The notes under the pieces were generated by a model. That model was not told where the DNA came from. It saw only the letters and a list, made by a program, of their open reading frames with translations, and did not search any database. A stretch of 12,346 bases of DNA from UBA11524 sp963642705 (GTDB lineage Bacteria > Bacillota > Clostridia > Christensenellales > Aristaeellaceae), in contig CAVIHU010000050.1 in the NCBI GenBank assembly GCA_963642705.1, forward strand, positions 1 to 12,346, given 5' to 3'. Shown in pieces: positions 4,112-11,986 of the stretch (its first letter is position 1; every line of letters begins with the position of its first letter). The position numbers and the translations under genes were made by a program.

Positions 4112-6715
4112 ATGGCGAAGGAATATCCGATCGTAGACAGCGTGGAAGGCTTCGAGGCGGCACTTGCCCGTGTCCGTGTGGCGCAGAAAATCTACGCAAC
4201 CTATACGCAGGAGCAGGTCGACCATATCTTTAAGGCAGCCGCGCTCGCTGCAAACAACATGCGCATTCCGCTGGCAAAGATGGCGGTCGAGGAGACCGGC
4301 ATGGGCGTCGTGGAAGACAAGGTCATCAAGAACCACTTTGCTGCTGAATATATCTACAATGCTTATAAGGACACGCAGACTGTCGGCGTGCTGGAGCGCA
4401 ACGAGGCATACGGCATGATGAAGGTCGCCGAGCCCATCGGCGTTGTCGCAGCCGTGATCCCGACGACGAACCCCACATCGACCGCGATTTTCAAGACGCT
4501 GATCTGCCTGAAGACCCGCAACGGCATCATCATTTCTCCGCATCCCCGTGCGAAGAAGTCCACCATCGCCGCCGCGAAGGTCGTGCTGGAGGCCGCTGTG
4601 GCAGCCGGCGCGCCGGAAGACATCATCTCCTGGATTGATATCCCGTCCCTGGAGCTGACGAACATGGCGATGAAGGAAGCCGACATCATCCTCGCGACCG
4701 GTGGTCCGGGCATGGTCAAGGCGGCGTATTCCTCCGGCAAACCCGCCCTGGGCGTTGGCGCCGGCAACACGCCTGCCATCATCGATGATTCGGCGGATGT
4801 GTGCGTGGCGGTCAATTCCATCATCCATTCCAAGACGTTCGACAACGGCATGATCTGCGCGTCTGAGCAGTCTACCATCGTGCTGGACGGCATCTACGAC
4901 GCGGTCAAGGCGGAATTCATCAAGCGCGGCGCATACTTCCTCGAGGGCGAGGAGCTGGATAAGGTTCGCAAGACCATCATCATCAACGGCGCGCTGAACG
5001 CCAGGATCGTCGGTCAGAAGGCGTATAACATCGCCAAGCTCTCCGGCGTGGATGTGCCCGAAACCACCAAGCTTCTCATCGGCGAGGTTGAGTCTGTCGA
5101 CCTGGCCGAGGAATTCGCACACGAAAAGCTGTCTCCTGTTCTGGCGATGTACCGCGCCAAGGATATCGATGACGCGTTCGACAAGGCGGATCACCTCATC
5201 GCGGACGGCGGCTATGGCCATACATCCTCCATCTACCTGAACGCCGTCACCAGGAAGGATCTGATTGACCGCTTCGCCGCGCGCATGAAGACCTGCCGCA
5301 TTCTGGTCAATACGCCTTCCTCTCAGGGCGGCATCGGTGACCTGTACAACTTCATGCTCCGTCCTTCCCTGACGCTGGGCTGCGGCTCCTGGGGCGGCAA
5401 CTCCGTCTCCGAAAACGTAGGCATCAAGCACCTGCTCAACGTCAAGACTGTCGCGATTCGGAGGGAGAATATGCTGTGGTTCCGCGCACCTGAAAAGGTC
5501 TACATGAAGAAAGGCTGCCTGCCGGTCGCCCTGAACGAGCTCAAGACCGTCATGGGAAAGAAGCGCTGCTTCATCGTCACCGACGCGTTCCTGTTCAAAT
5601 CCGGCTTCACGAAGGCAATCACCGACAAGCTCGATGAAATGGGCATCGTCCACACCACGTTCTATGATGTTGCGCCCGACCCGTCCCTCGCCTGCGCAAA
5701 GGAAGGCGCAAAGGCCATGACTGCCTTCCAGCCGGACTGCATTATCGCGATCGGCGGCGGCTCCGCGATGGATGCCGGCAAGATCATGTGGGTCATGTAC
5801 GAGCATCCCGAGGTCGACTTCCTCGACATGGCGATGCGCTTCATGGATATTCGCAAGCGCGTGTACACCTTCCCGAAGATGGGCGAAAAGGCGTACTTCA
5901 TCGCGATTCCGACCTCTGCCGGCACGGGCTCCGAGGTCACGCCGTTCGCCGTTATCACCGACCAGGACAGCGGTGTCAAGTATCCGCTGGCCGACTACGA
6001 GCTGCTGCCCAAGATGGCCATTGTCGATGCCGACATGATGATGTCCGCACCGAAGGGGCTGACGTCCGCCTCCGGCATCGATGCGCTGACCCACGCGCTG
6101 GAAGCCTATGCCTCCATGATGGCGACCGACTTCACCGACGGTCTTGCCAAGCAGGCCGCGCAGCTGATTTTTGAATACCTCCCGGCTTGCTATGACAACG
6201 GTCAGAATGAGCCTGTCGCCCGTGAAAAAATGGGCAATGCAGCCACGATGGCCGGTATGGCGTTCGCGAATGCCTTCCTGGGCGTCTGCCACTCCATGGC
6301 GCATAAGCTGGGCGCGTTCCATCACCTGCCGCACGGCATCGCCAACGCGCTGCTGATCGAGCTGGTCATCCGCTACAACAGCGCCGAGGTTCCCGTGAAG
6401 ATGGGCACCTTCCCGCAGTACGCCTATCCGCACACAAAGCGCCGCTATGCCGAATTCGGTGAATTCCTGGGCTTCAAGGGTGCGAATGACGACGAGACCG
6501 TCGAGAATCTCATCCGCAATATCCATGCCCTGAAGGAGCGTGTCGGCATCAGGAACACCATCCGTGACTACGGCGTGGACGAGGAGAAATTCCTCGCGAC
6601 GCTCGATGAGATGTCCGAGCAGGCGTTCGATGACCAGTGCACCGCCGCGAACCCCCGTTATCCGCTCATCAGCGAAATCAAGGAAATGTATCTCAAGGCG
6701 TATTACGGCGAGTAA
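4112..6715 (+). CDS. adhE: Bifunctional acetaldehyde/alcohol dehydrogenase
   Basis: AdhE converts acetyl-CoA to acetaldehyde and then to ethanol, using two NADH, to dispose of electrons in fermentation. The 867-residue protein has the full family length. Residues 1 to about 440 form the CoA-acylating aldehyde dehydrogenase; its catalytic cysteine is Cys249 in GMICASEQS (E. coli Cys246). From about 455 onward lies the iron-type alcohol dehydrogenase, with the nucleotide-binding GGGSAMDAGK at 548-557. The metal ligands are Asp657, His661, His727 and His741, each offset by four from the E. coli residues. ATG 4112 follows AAGGAGAG at good spacing. Members of this family assemble into spirosome filaments in the cytoplasm. 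The gene has its own promoter, with inverted repeats upstream and a long hairpin after the stop. All key residues are present. Confidence 0.98.
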   Translation: MAKEYPIVDSVEGFEAALARVRVAQKIYATYTQEQVDHIFKAAALAANNMRIPLAKMAVEETGMGVVEDKVIKNHFAAEYIYNAYKDTQTVGVLERNEAYGMMKVAEPIGVVAAVIPTTNPTSTAIFKTLICLKTRNGIIISPHPRAKKSTIAAAKVVLEAAVAAGAPEDIISWIDIPSLELTNMAMKEADIILATGGPGMVKAAYSSGKPALGVGAGNTPAIIDDSADVCVAVNSIIHSKTFDNGMICASEQSTIVLDGIYDAVKAEFIKRGAYFLEGEELDKVRKTIIINGALNARIVGQKAYNIAKLSGVDVPETTKLLIGEVESVDLAEEFAHEKLSPVLAMYRAKDIDDAFDKADHLIADGGYGHTSSIYLNAVTRKDLIDRFAARMKTCRILVNTPSSQGGIGDLYNFMLRPSLTLGCGSWGGNSVSENVGIKHLLNVKTVAIRRENMLWFRAPEKVYMKKGCLPVALNELKTVMGKKRCFIVTDAFLFKSGFTKAITDKLDEMGIVHTTFYDVAPDPSLACAKEGAKAMTAFQPDCIIAIGGGSAMDAGKIMWVMYEHPEVDFLDMAMRFMDIRKRVYTFPKMGEKAYFIAIPTSAGTGSEVTPFAVITDQDSGVKYPLADYELLPKMAIVDADMMMSAPKGLTSASGIDALTHALEAYASMMATDFTDGLAKQAAQLIFEYLPACYDNGQNEPVAREKMGNAATMAGMAFANAFLGVCHSMAHKLGAFHHLPHGIANALLIELVIRYNSAEVPVKMGTFPQYAYPHTKRRYAEFGEFLGFKGANDDETVENLIRNIHALKERVGIRNTIRDYGVDEEKFLATLDEMSEQAFDDQCTAANPRYPLISEIKEMYLKAYYGE

Positions 6716-6724
6716 TCCGAATCA

Positions 6725-6760
6725 CCCCGGCTTGGCAGATGTGCTTCTGCCGGGTCGGGG
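6725..6760 (+). terminator. 15-bp hairpin behind adhE, no T-run
   Basis: CCCCGGCTTGGCAGA (6725-6739) pairs throughout with TCTGCCGGGTCGGGG (6746-6760), with three G-T pairs and a six-base loop, starting ten bases after the stop. The following bases (GTTCCCG) lack a T-run. It may stabilise the 3' end of the message or stop transcription only partly, leaving read-through to the next gene. Confidence 0.6.
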
Positions 6761-6909
6761 GTTCCCGTTCCGGCACGAAAAAGTTTCGGTCGGCAGCAGG
6801 AATGTCGGTTCTGGACGCAGAATAGATAAAATAAGACATTTGTAAGGCTGCAGATTTTCAGCGAAACGCGGGCTTGTTTGTCCCGTTTGAATACGCAAGG
6901 AGGTTCACT

Positions 6910-7659
6910 ATGGATTTCAGCAATGTGATTGCCGTTCGTGACAACAAGAAGATTTACCGCGACGGCGACAAGGCGATCAAAGTATTTTCCGAGGGCTACA
7001 GCAAAGCGGATATCCTCAACGAGGCGCTGAACACCGCACGCGTTGAGGAAACCGGTCTGCCGATCCCCAAGCTCCTGGCGGTCAACACCGTTGACGGTCA
7101 GTGGGCCATCACCACCGAATTTATCGAGGGCAAGACGCTCGCCGCCATCATGGTAGAGCAGCCCGAGCGCGAGGATGAGCTGCTCAACCTGTTCGTTGAC
7201 ATTCAGATGGATGTGCTGGCACATACCTGCCCGATGCTCAACAACCTGACCGAAAAGATGCAGCGCAAGATTTCCTCGACAACGCTTGATGCCACGACCC
7301 GCTATGAGCTGCACACCCGTCTGGCGGCAATGCGCGTCCACCACAAGGTCTGCCACGGCGACTTCAACCCGTCCAACATCATCATCACGCCTGAAGGCAA
7401 GTGGTATCTGCTGGACTGGTCGCATGCGACGCAGGGCAACGCCTCCGCCGACGTGGCGCGCACATACCTGCTGTTCGTGCTGGAGGGCAAGAAGGAGCTG
7501 GCAGAGAAGTACCTCAACCTCTTCTGCCAGAAGAGCGACACCGCCAAGCAGTATGTCCAGAAGTGGATTCCGATCGTTGCTGCCAGCCAGTCCGTCAAGG
7601 GCAAGCCGGAAGAGCGCGAGCTGCTGACCCGCTGGGCAAGCGTCTGCGAATACGAGTGA
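6910..7659 (+). CDS. Aminoglycoside phosphotransferase-family kinase
   Basis: This is a 249-residue protein of the APH/choline-kinase fold. The catalytic-loop motif is HGDFNPSN at 149-156 (Asp151 and Asn156), followed by the metal-binding Asp169 in LLDWSHA. An N-terminal lobe carries YRDGDKAIKVF. ATG 6910 has AAGGAGG at a spacing of five to six; an upstream in-frame ATG at 6874 has no such site and would add an unlikely MFVPFEYARRF. The family phosphorylates small molecules, but the substrate here is unknown, and resistance should not be assumed. Close relatives of this compact form are, as I recall, widespread chromosomal genes in Clostridia. It lies 194 bases after adhE with no clear promoter between, so partial co-transcription is possible. 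Confidence 0.85.
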   Translation: MDFSNVIAVRDNKKIYRDGDKAIKVFSEGYSKADILNEALNTARVEETGLPIPKLLAVNTVDGQWAITTEFIEGKTLAAIMVEQPEREDELLNLFVDIQMDVLAHTCPMLNNLTEKMQRKISSTTLDATTRYELHTRLAAMRVHHKVCHGDFNPSNIIITPEGKWYLLDWSHATQGNASADVARTYLLFVLEGKKELAEKYLNLFCQKSDTAKQYVQKWIPIVAASQSVKGKPEERELLTRWASVCEYE

Positions 7660-7735
7660 GGGACTTCGTCCCCTTCTCTTCGTACCTTCCCCTTTCTTCA
7701 TCCCGATATCGATGTTATTCCGTACTTTATACCGT

Positions 7736-7777
7736 AAAAACGGGGAGGCTGCCATCAGGCAGTCTCCCCGTTTTTTT
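7736..7777. terminator. Bidirectional terminator
   Basis: ACGGGGAGGCTGCC pairs with GGCAGTCTCCCCGT around an ATCA loop, flanked by five A on the left and seven T on the right. It serves the phosphotransferase gene on the plus strand and the thrC-distal gene on the minus strand, whose stop is nine bases away. Confidence 0.95.
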
Positions 7778-7785
7778 CTCTTTGA

Positions 7786-8343
7786 TTACGGCTCATTGTC
7801 CTCTTCGTATTCAACGCCGTCGCTGTAGATGACGAGCTGCGGCTTGTCCTCCTCAGGCGGAAGATGACGCCAGCACTCCTCGCCGCCGGACGTGTCCACC
7901 AGAACGCTCAGCACCGCGCCGTTATCAAAGCACATCGTGACATCGCCGATGGAATCCACCATCACCGTGCACACGCGGTATGCGCCGGCGAGCAGCAGCG
8001 CGTTCATTTCGGCAATGCGGTCATCGAGGCGGTTCGCGCCTTCATCGTCGCAGCGGTAGTCCTCCGGGATAAAGTCCTCCTCATACCCCTGCGCCTGCCA
8101 CAGCTGCCACATTTTTTCCGATGGCTGGAAGTAATCGCTGTGTGCAAAGACCATGCGGCCGTCCTGAACGAAACGATAATAGCACTGAAGCCGTAAAACA
8201 TGCTCCCGGCTCTCCTGCCCGAACCCGGCGGGCTCCGCGAAGGTCAGAAGCAGCATCTCGTTTGTCCGGTATATTTCGGACAGCGTGCAGCCGACAAGGG
8301 TATTGAGCGTTTCCTGAACCAGAAGCATGTCCGTGTTGTTCAT
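7786..8343 (-). CDS. Unknown acidic protein, 185 aa
   Basis: ATG 8343 follows AGGAAGGA. A more upstream in-frame ATG (8364) has no ribosome binding site. The protein is acidic with a mixed alpha/beta pattern. Recognisable stretches are MLLVQETLNTLVGCTLSEIY, a tyrosine- and aromatic-rich middle (CYYRFVQDGRMVFAHSDYF), and a C-terminal beta-rich part (VTMCFDNGAVLSVLVDTSGG) ending in an acidic tail (EYEEDNEP). There are no signal or membrane segments, and I recognise no family. It starts 30 bases after the thrC stop and is probably co-transcribed with thrC. The shared operon alone does not show a role in threonine synthesis. Confidence 0.8.
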   Translation of the reverse strand: MNNTDMLLVQETLNTLVGCTLSEIYRTNEMLLLTFAEPAGFGQESREHVLRLQCYYRFVQDGRMVFAHSDYFQPSEKMWQLWQAQGYEEDFIPEDYRCDDEGANRLDDRIAEMNALLLAGAYRVCTVMVDSIGDVTMCFDNGAVLSVLVDTSGGEECWRHLPPEEDKPQLVIYSDGVEYEEDNEP

Positions 8344-8373
8344 GTTGATCCTTCCTGCTTGCAAACCTGATTG

Positions 8374-9870
8374 TTACGCGCCGAAGGCAGAGAGCACCGC
8401 CTGTGCCATGGCATCCTTTTCGCATTGCGCCGTATGACGGATGGGCAGCGTCCGCAGTGCGCTGACCTGTTCAGGCACCGGCAGACCGGATACTGCGGCC
8501 AGGCGCTCGGAGCACGCAAATGCGTCGAGCCCCCTGGTCTCGTGCTGACCGGCAACGGATGCGAGCACGTCCGCTGCGAACTTGTACGGGCTTGCCGTCG
8601 ATACGATGACCGTCTGCGTCATGTCGCCCGTCTTTTCGCGATACTGACGGAGCACGCGGCTTGCGACCGCCGTGTGTGTGTCCATCAGATAGTGATCCTG
8701 ATGGAAGACGCGGGCGATTTCATCCGCTCCCTCGCTGTCATCCGCATAGCCTGCGGCAAACACGCTCAGCAGCCAGTCCAGCCGCTGCTCGCCGATGGCG
8801 TAGCTGTGGGATTCCTTGAGCTGATCCATCCAGCGCCTGATGAGCGTTCCGTCGCGGTCGTCGCATTCAAACAGCAGGCGTTCGAGGTTCGAGGAAATCA
8901 AAATGTCCATCGAGGGCGATGTCGTCTTGTACAACTGCCGACGCGTGTCGTAGACGCCGTTCGTGAAGAAATCCGTCAGCACATTGTTGCGGTTCGATGC
9001 GCAGATGAGCCGCCCAATCGGCAGACCCATGCAGCGCGCATAATAGCCGGCAAGGATGTTGCCGAAATTGCCCGTCGGGACAACGAAGTTGACGGAATCG
9101 TCCAGCGCGATCGCGCCGCTTGCGAGCAGCTCGGCGTAGGCGGAGAAGTAATACACAATCTGCGGCACGAGGCGACCGAAGTTGATGGAATTGGCGGAGG
9201 ACAGCACCTTGCCGCGCTCAGCGACCTGCTGATGGAAATCCTCCGAGGCAAACAGCGCCTTCACGCCGGACTGCGCATCGTCGAAATTGCCGTTGATGGC
9301 GATAACATGCGTGTTGCTGCCGCCGGTGGTTGTCATCTGCAGCTTCTGGACATCGCTGACGCCGTCCGTTGGATAGAAGACGGTGCAGGACGTTCCGGGG
9401 ACATCCTTGAAGCCCTCCAGCGCCGCCTTGCCGGTGTCGCCGCTCGTCGCGACGAGGATGGCGATCTCATGGTGCTCGCCGTTCTTGCGCGCGGAGATCG
9501 TCGTCAGGTGCGGCAGGAGCTGCAGCGCCATGTCCTTGAATGCCAGTGTCGGACCGTGGAACAGCTCCAGCACGTGCGTCGTGTCGTTGAGCTTCTTCAC
9601 CGGCGCGATGGCGGGCGTGTCAAACTTGGGCATGGCATACGCCTCGGCAATCGCCTGCTCCAGCTCGTCAGGCGTAAAGTCATCGAGGAAGCCGCGCAGA
9701 ATGGTCAGCGCGCGGGCGCGGTAATCCATCTGCACAAGCGATGCAATGTCCTCCGGCTGCATCTGCGGAAAAACCGTCGGCACATACAGACCGCCGTCAG
9801 GGGCAAGACCGCGAAGAATGGCTTGGGATGCTGTAACACAGGCACCGCCGCGGGTGGAAATGAATGACAT
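8374..9870 (-). CDS. thrC: Threonine synthase
   Basis: Threonine synthase makes L-threonine from O-phosphohomoserine using pyridoxal phosphate, the last step of the pathway. The 498-residue length fits the longer class of the family. The N-terminus FISTRGG and GLAPDGGLYVP is typical. The cofactor lysine is Lys112 in HGPTLAFKDMALQ. SGDTGKAALEG (143-153) and VPTGNFGN are the glycine-rich segments that hold the cofactor phosphate. ATG 9870 is chosen because AGGAG lies ten bases upstream and homologues begin MSFISTRGG. Upstream codons are open to 9921 but would add a basic, non-conserved tail. The -35/-10 region is weak and overlaps the terminator of the gene upstream. The gene is followed by the 185-residue ORF. 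Confidence 0.97.
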   Translation of the reverse strand: MSFISTRGGACVTASQAILRGLAPDGGLYVPTVFPQMQPEDIASLVQMDYRARALTILRGFLDDFTPDELEQAIAEAYAMPKFDTPAIAPVKKLNDTTHVLELFHGPTLAFKDMALQLLPHLTTISARKNGEHHEIAILVATSGDTGKAALEGFKDVPGTSCTVFYPTDGVSDVQKLQMTTTGGSNTHVIAINGNFDDAQSGVKALFASEDFHQQVAERGKVLSSANSINFGRLVPQIVYYFSAYAELLASGAIALDDSVNFVVPTGNFGNILAGYYARCMGLPIGRLICASNRNNVLTDFFTNGVYDTRRQLYKTTSPSMDILISSNLERLLFECDDRDGTLIRRWMDQLKESHSYAIGEQRLDWLLSVFAAGYADDSEGADEIARVFHQDHYLMDTHTAVASRVLRQYREKTGDMTQTVIVSTASPYKFAADVLASVAGQHETRGLDAFACSERLAAVSGLPVPEQVSALRTLPIRHTAQCEKDAMAQAVLSAFGA

Positions 9871-9930
9871 AAGGTTCACGCTCCTATCCGCGGGACGTGC
9901 CCGCTTTAAATCGTAAAACAACTATACTAT

Positions 9931-9969
9931 AAAGAAAGGGGACGGCGGCAAATGATCGTCCGCCGCCCC
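9931..9969 (-). terminator. Terminator of the P-loop ATPase gene
   Basis: On the minus strand GGGGCGGCGG (9969-9960) pairs with CCGCCGTCCCC (9948-9938), followed by TTTCTTTA. It lies 26 bases after the ATPase stop, and its right arm abuts the weak thrC promoter candidate. Confidence 0.75.
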
Positions 9970-9994
9970 TCGGGCTGCTATAAACAGCGTGGAA

Positions 9995-10405
9995 TCAGAT
10001 GATGTAGCCCTTGCAGAAGTCCGGCAGATCCTCAGGATCAGCGCTGACGGAGAGTACGAAAGTCACATCATGCTTTGCCGCATACTTTGCGAGGCTGTCG
10101 AAGAACCACTTCGAGTCGGCAAGGTCGATCTTGACGAGCTTCAGGAACGCGTCGATGAAGACGGTCTTGATGTCATAGTTGCTTGCGAGCATGCCGCCGA
10201 GGAAGCCCAGGAACATTTCCGCACCGGAAACGCTGTACTCTTCGACATTCACAAAACGCACTGCGCGGTCGACTTCATACATGTAGCTGTCGTTCTTATC
10301 AAGGAAAACGACATTGCCGGCGCTGGTCTTAGCGGTGTTGTTGGTCATATCGATCAGCCGCTTGGTCTTACCGGTGCCCTTCTTGCCTGCGATGATCTGA
10401 ATCAT
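9995..10405 (-). CDS. Small P-loop ATPase of unknown role
   Basis: This 136-residue protein has a Walker A motif at 7-14 (GKKGTGKT) and a Walker B-like VFIDA with Asp85. It also has NVVFLDKND near residue 35 and a final strand, FVLSVSADPEDLP. ATG 10405 follows AAGGAGG at nine bases. In clostridial genomes this family is often labelled twitching motility protein PilT or ATP-binding protein. The size and the absence of the PilT N-domain and Asp/His boxes make a pilus retraction role unlikely. It is a single-gene unit with its own promoter and terminator, divergent from rplM. The function is not known to me. Confidence 0.8.
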   Translation of the reverse strand: MIQIIAGKKGTGKTKRLIDMTNNTAKTSAGNVVFLDKNDSYMYEVDRAVRFVNVEEYSVSGAEMFLGFLGGMLASNYDIKTVFIDAFLKLVKIDLADSKWFFDSLAKYAAKHDVTFVLSVSADPEDLPDFCKGYII

Positions 10406-10443
10406 GGGAAACGCCTCCTTGTGAATAAGTGTTTCGTAAAAGT

Positions 10444-10472
10444 ATTATAACCCATTTCGAGTCAATATGCAA
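10444..10472 (-). promoter_or_regulatory. Promoter of the P-loop ATPase gene
   Basis: On the minus strand TTGCAT (10472-10467), a 17-base spacer and TATAAT (10449-10444) form a good match to the consensus. The start would lie near 10437, about 30 bases before the ATG. Confidence 0.75.
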
Positions 10473-10587
10473 TCCTTCTAACGAATTTCCTTCACGATTT
10501 ACAACTGACAAAATCAAATACGCGGGCAAGGGCTGTCTGCCGCGTGCCGATTGGCTGTAAATTCCGCGAAATCAGCGCATTTTCTGC

Positions 10588-10616
10588 TTGACAAAGCGTT
10601 TTATCTATAGTAAAAT
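10588..10616 (+). promoter_or_regulatory. rplM-rpsI promoter
   Basis: TTGACA (10588-10593), exactly 17 bases, then TAAAAT (10611-10616). This is a strong vegetative promoter, as expected for ribosomal protein genes. The transcript would begin near 10623 and carry a leader of about 110 bases. Confidence 0.85.
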
Positions 10617-10627
10617 AGCATTTGGCA

Positions 10628-10698
10628 TCAATAGCTCCGCTTGCCCCGGAACCTATTGAAACACCCGCGGAGGACATGCGACCATCATGCCGTACCGC
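10628..10698 (+). ncRNA. Folded leader of rplM (candidate L13-type leader)
   Basis: Two nested hairpins occur in the leader. In the first, TCAATAG (10628-10634) pairs with CTATTGA (10653-10659) and an inner TCCG pairs with CGGA. In the second, GCGG (10667-10670) pairs with CCGC (10695-10698) and enclosed CATG pairs with CATG. Firmicutes often control rplM-rpsI through an L13-binding leader. Position and folding fit, but I could not check the consensus. Confidence 0.5.
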
Positions 10699-10735
10699 AC
10701 CAACATAGAGACCTACACTTAGGGAGGAAATACCT

Positions 10736-11167
10736 TTGAAGACGTTCATGCCGAAAGCGGCTGACATTACCCGTCAGTGGTATGTTGTCGATGCCGAGGG
10801 TCAGGTGTTTGGCCGTGTGGCCAGCCAGGTCGCGAACATCCTTCGCGGCAAGAATAAGCCGATCTACACCCCCAACGTGGATACCGGCGATTATGTCATT
10901 ATCATCAATGCGGATAAAATCGTGATGACCGGCAAGAAGCTGGATCAGAAGGTTTATTATCATCACAGCAGCTATATCGGCGGTCTGAAGGAAACGAAGT
11001 ACCGCAAGCTGCTGGCTGAGAAGCCCGAATTTGCAATCCGCCGTGCTGTCGTGGGCATGCTGCCCAAGGGACCTCTGGGTCGTCAGATGGCCAAGAAGCT
11101 CAAGGTGTACGCTGGTCCGAATCATGACCATGCGGCGCAGAAGCCCGTGAAGTACGACCTCGTGTAA
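10736..11167 (+). CDS. rplM: 50S ribosomal protein L13
   Basis: L13 binds 23S rRNA early in large-subunit assembly. The 143-residue protein shows the family hallmarks RQWYVVDAEGQVFGRVAS, DTGDYVIIINADK, YYHHSSYIGG, AVVGMLPKGPLGR and a YAGPNHDHAAQKP end. The start is TTG at 10736, eight bases after AGGGAGG. The next in-frame ATG (10748) would remove four residues that homologues keep (MKTFMPKAADI) and sits far from the ribosome binding site. It is first in the rplM-rpsI operon, 20 bases before rpsI. Confidence 0.97.
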   Translation: MKTFMPKAADITRQWYVVDAEGQVFGRVASQVANILRGKNKPIYTPNVDTGDYVIIINADKIVMTGKKLDQKVYYHHSSYIGGLKETKYRKLLAEKPEFAIRRAVVGMLPKGPLGRQMAKKLKVYAGPNHDHAAQKPVKYDLV

Positions 11168-11187
11168 GGCGGAAAGGAGAATAACAA

Positions 11188-11577
11188 ATGGCTAAGGTTG
11201 ATTACAGCGCAGTTGGTCGCCGTAAGAAGGCTGTTGCCCGCGTCCGCCTGGTCGCCGGCGATGGCAAAGTGACCATCAACAAGCGTGACATTGATAACTA
11301 CTTCGGTCTTGAGACCCTCAAGATGACTGTTCGTCAGCCCCTGACGCTGACCAGCACGACCTCCTTCGATGTGGTCGTGAATGTGTGCGGCGGCGGCGTT
11401 TCCGGTCAGGCCGGCGCTATCCGTCACGGCATTTCCCGCGCCCTGTGCAAGGCTGATCCCGAGCTCCGCGGCACCCTCAAGAAGGCTGGCTTCCTCACCC
11501 GCGATCCTCGTATGAAGGAACGCAAGAAGTACGGCCTCAAAGCCGCACGTCGCGCTCCGCAGTTCTCCAAGAGATAA
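11188..11577 (+). CDS. rpsI: 30S ribosomal protein S9
   Basis: S9 is a small-subunit head protein whose C-terminal tail reaches the P-site tRNA. The 129-residue sequence has the family signature YSAVGRRKKAVARVRL, the GGGVSGQAGAIRHGISRAL core, LTRDPRMKERKKYG and the universal RRAPQFSKR ending. ATG 11188 follows AAAGGAG. The 3' end is a known integration site for ICEs in other Firmicutes, and here mobile-element-like DNA begins just beyond the terminator. The C-terminus is canonical, so any insertion rebuilt it. Confidence 0.98.
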   Translation: MAKVDYSAVGRRKKAVARVRLVAGDGKVTINKRDIDNYFGLETLKMTVRQPLTLTSTTSFDVVVNVCGGGVSGQAGAIRHGISRALCKADPELRGTLKKAGFLTRDPRMKERKKYGLKAARRAPQFSKR

Positions 11578-11610
11578 TTGGACGCGATTTTACAATCGAA
11601 AAGATCGAAA

Positions 11611-11645
11611 AACCCCGGAAAATCAACACTTTCCGGGGGTTTCTT
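11611..11645 (+). terminator. rplM-rpsI terminator
   Basis: CCCCGGAAA (11613-11621) pairs with TTTCCGGGG (11630-11638) across an eight-base loop and is followed by GTTTCTT. It lies 33 bases after the rpsI stop and closes the operon. Confidence 0.9.
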
Positions 11646-11667
11646 GTATCCAAATGCGCTGATTATG

Positions 11668-11684
11668 TTTGACCTCATTTGACC
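11668..11684 (+). repeat. Paired TTTGACC repeats
   Basis: TTTGACC occurs at 11668-11674 and 11678-11684, one helical turn apart, just beyond the rpsI terminator. Related TCTGACC and ATTTGAC strings recur at about 11867 and 11981. They could be protein-binding sites near the element end. Confidence 0.4.
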
Positions 11685-11712
11685 AAACGAGAGCCGTTTT
11701 CACCCAATTTGG

Positions 11713-11784
11713 AGTGGTTAAATATAGGACAACCGACAAAAATGGGGTCAAAAAACGGCCTTAGTGGTTAAAAATAGGACAACC
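11713..11784 (+). repeat. Two 22-bp direct repeats, 50-bp period
   Basis: AGTGGTTAAATATAGGACAA (CC) at 11713-11734 recurs at 11763-11784 with one base changed. The exact 50-base period places both copies on a similar helix face. Possible roles are arm-type integrase sites, partition sites for the nearby ParA, or replication iterons. Confidence 0.85.
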
Positions 11785-11904
11785 AGAGAGCAATTTCGAG
11801 GGTATTTTTGAGGGTGATTTGGCACTCTCAGACAGCGGATTTTTCGCTGGAGGGTTTGGCATAATCTGACCAAATCTGAACAATTAAATACGATTCTAAT
11901 GCAG

Positions 11905-11935
11905 GCACTCAGTAACAAATAACTGGGTGCTTTTT
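11905..11935 (+). terminator. Terminator in the element leader
   Basis: GCACTCAGT pairs with ACTGGGTGC (one G-T pair) across an AACAAATA loop and is followed by five T. No complete gene precedes it on this strand after rpsI. It either ends a gene lost at the element boundary or insulates the element from rpsI transcription. Confidence 0.75.
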
Positions 11936-11938
11936 GTC

Positions 11939-11986
11939 ATGGCGAGGAGGAAAGTGACTATCGTGCTTGCACGAATAGTCATTTGA
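11939..11986 (+). CDS. Tiny ORF overlapping a hairpin (possible leader peptide)
   Basis: ATG 11939 opens a 15-codon frame (MARRKVTIVLARIVI) ending in TGA. Within it AGGAGG (11945-11950) stands three bases before an in-frame GTG (11954), giving a ten-residue alternative, MTIVLARIVI. The spacing to that GTG is short. The frame runs through the inverted repeat 11955-11981 and lies upstream of a terminator. This layout recalls attenuation leaders, but translation is unproven. Confidence 0.3.
   Translation: MARRKVTIVLARIVI

Noticed and set aside
4094..6526. An 810-codon open frame on the minus strand, opposite adhE
   Set aside because: It lies wholly antisense to a clearly conserved gene, its product is rich in R, D, G, H and V as expected from reverse reading of GC-biased codons, and no protein family is visible.
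6703..7755. A 350-codon minus-strand frame across the phosphotransferase gene
   Set aside because: It is a shadow of a gene with clear kinase motifs and crosses both flanking hairpins.
8371..9867. A 498-codon plus-strand open frame opposite thrC
   Set aside because: It is the antisense shadow of thrC; composition is biased and no motif or ribosome binding site supports it.
10676..10708. An 11-codon frame in the rplM leader behind GGAGG
   Set aside because: Only two bases separate GGAGG from the ATG, and the region is better explained by the second leader hairpin.
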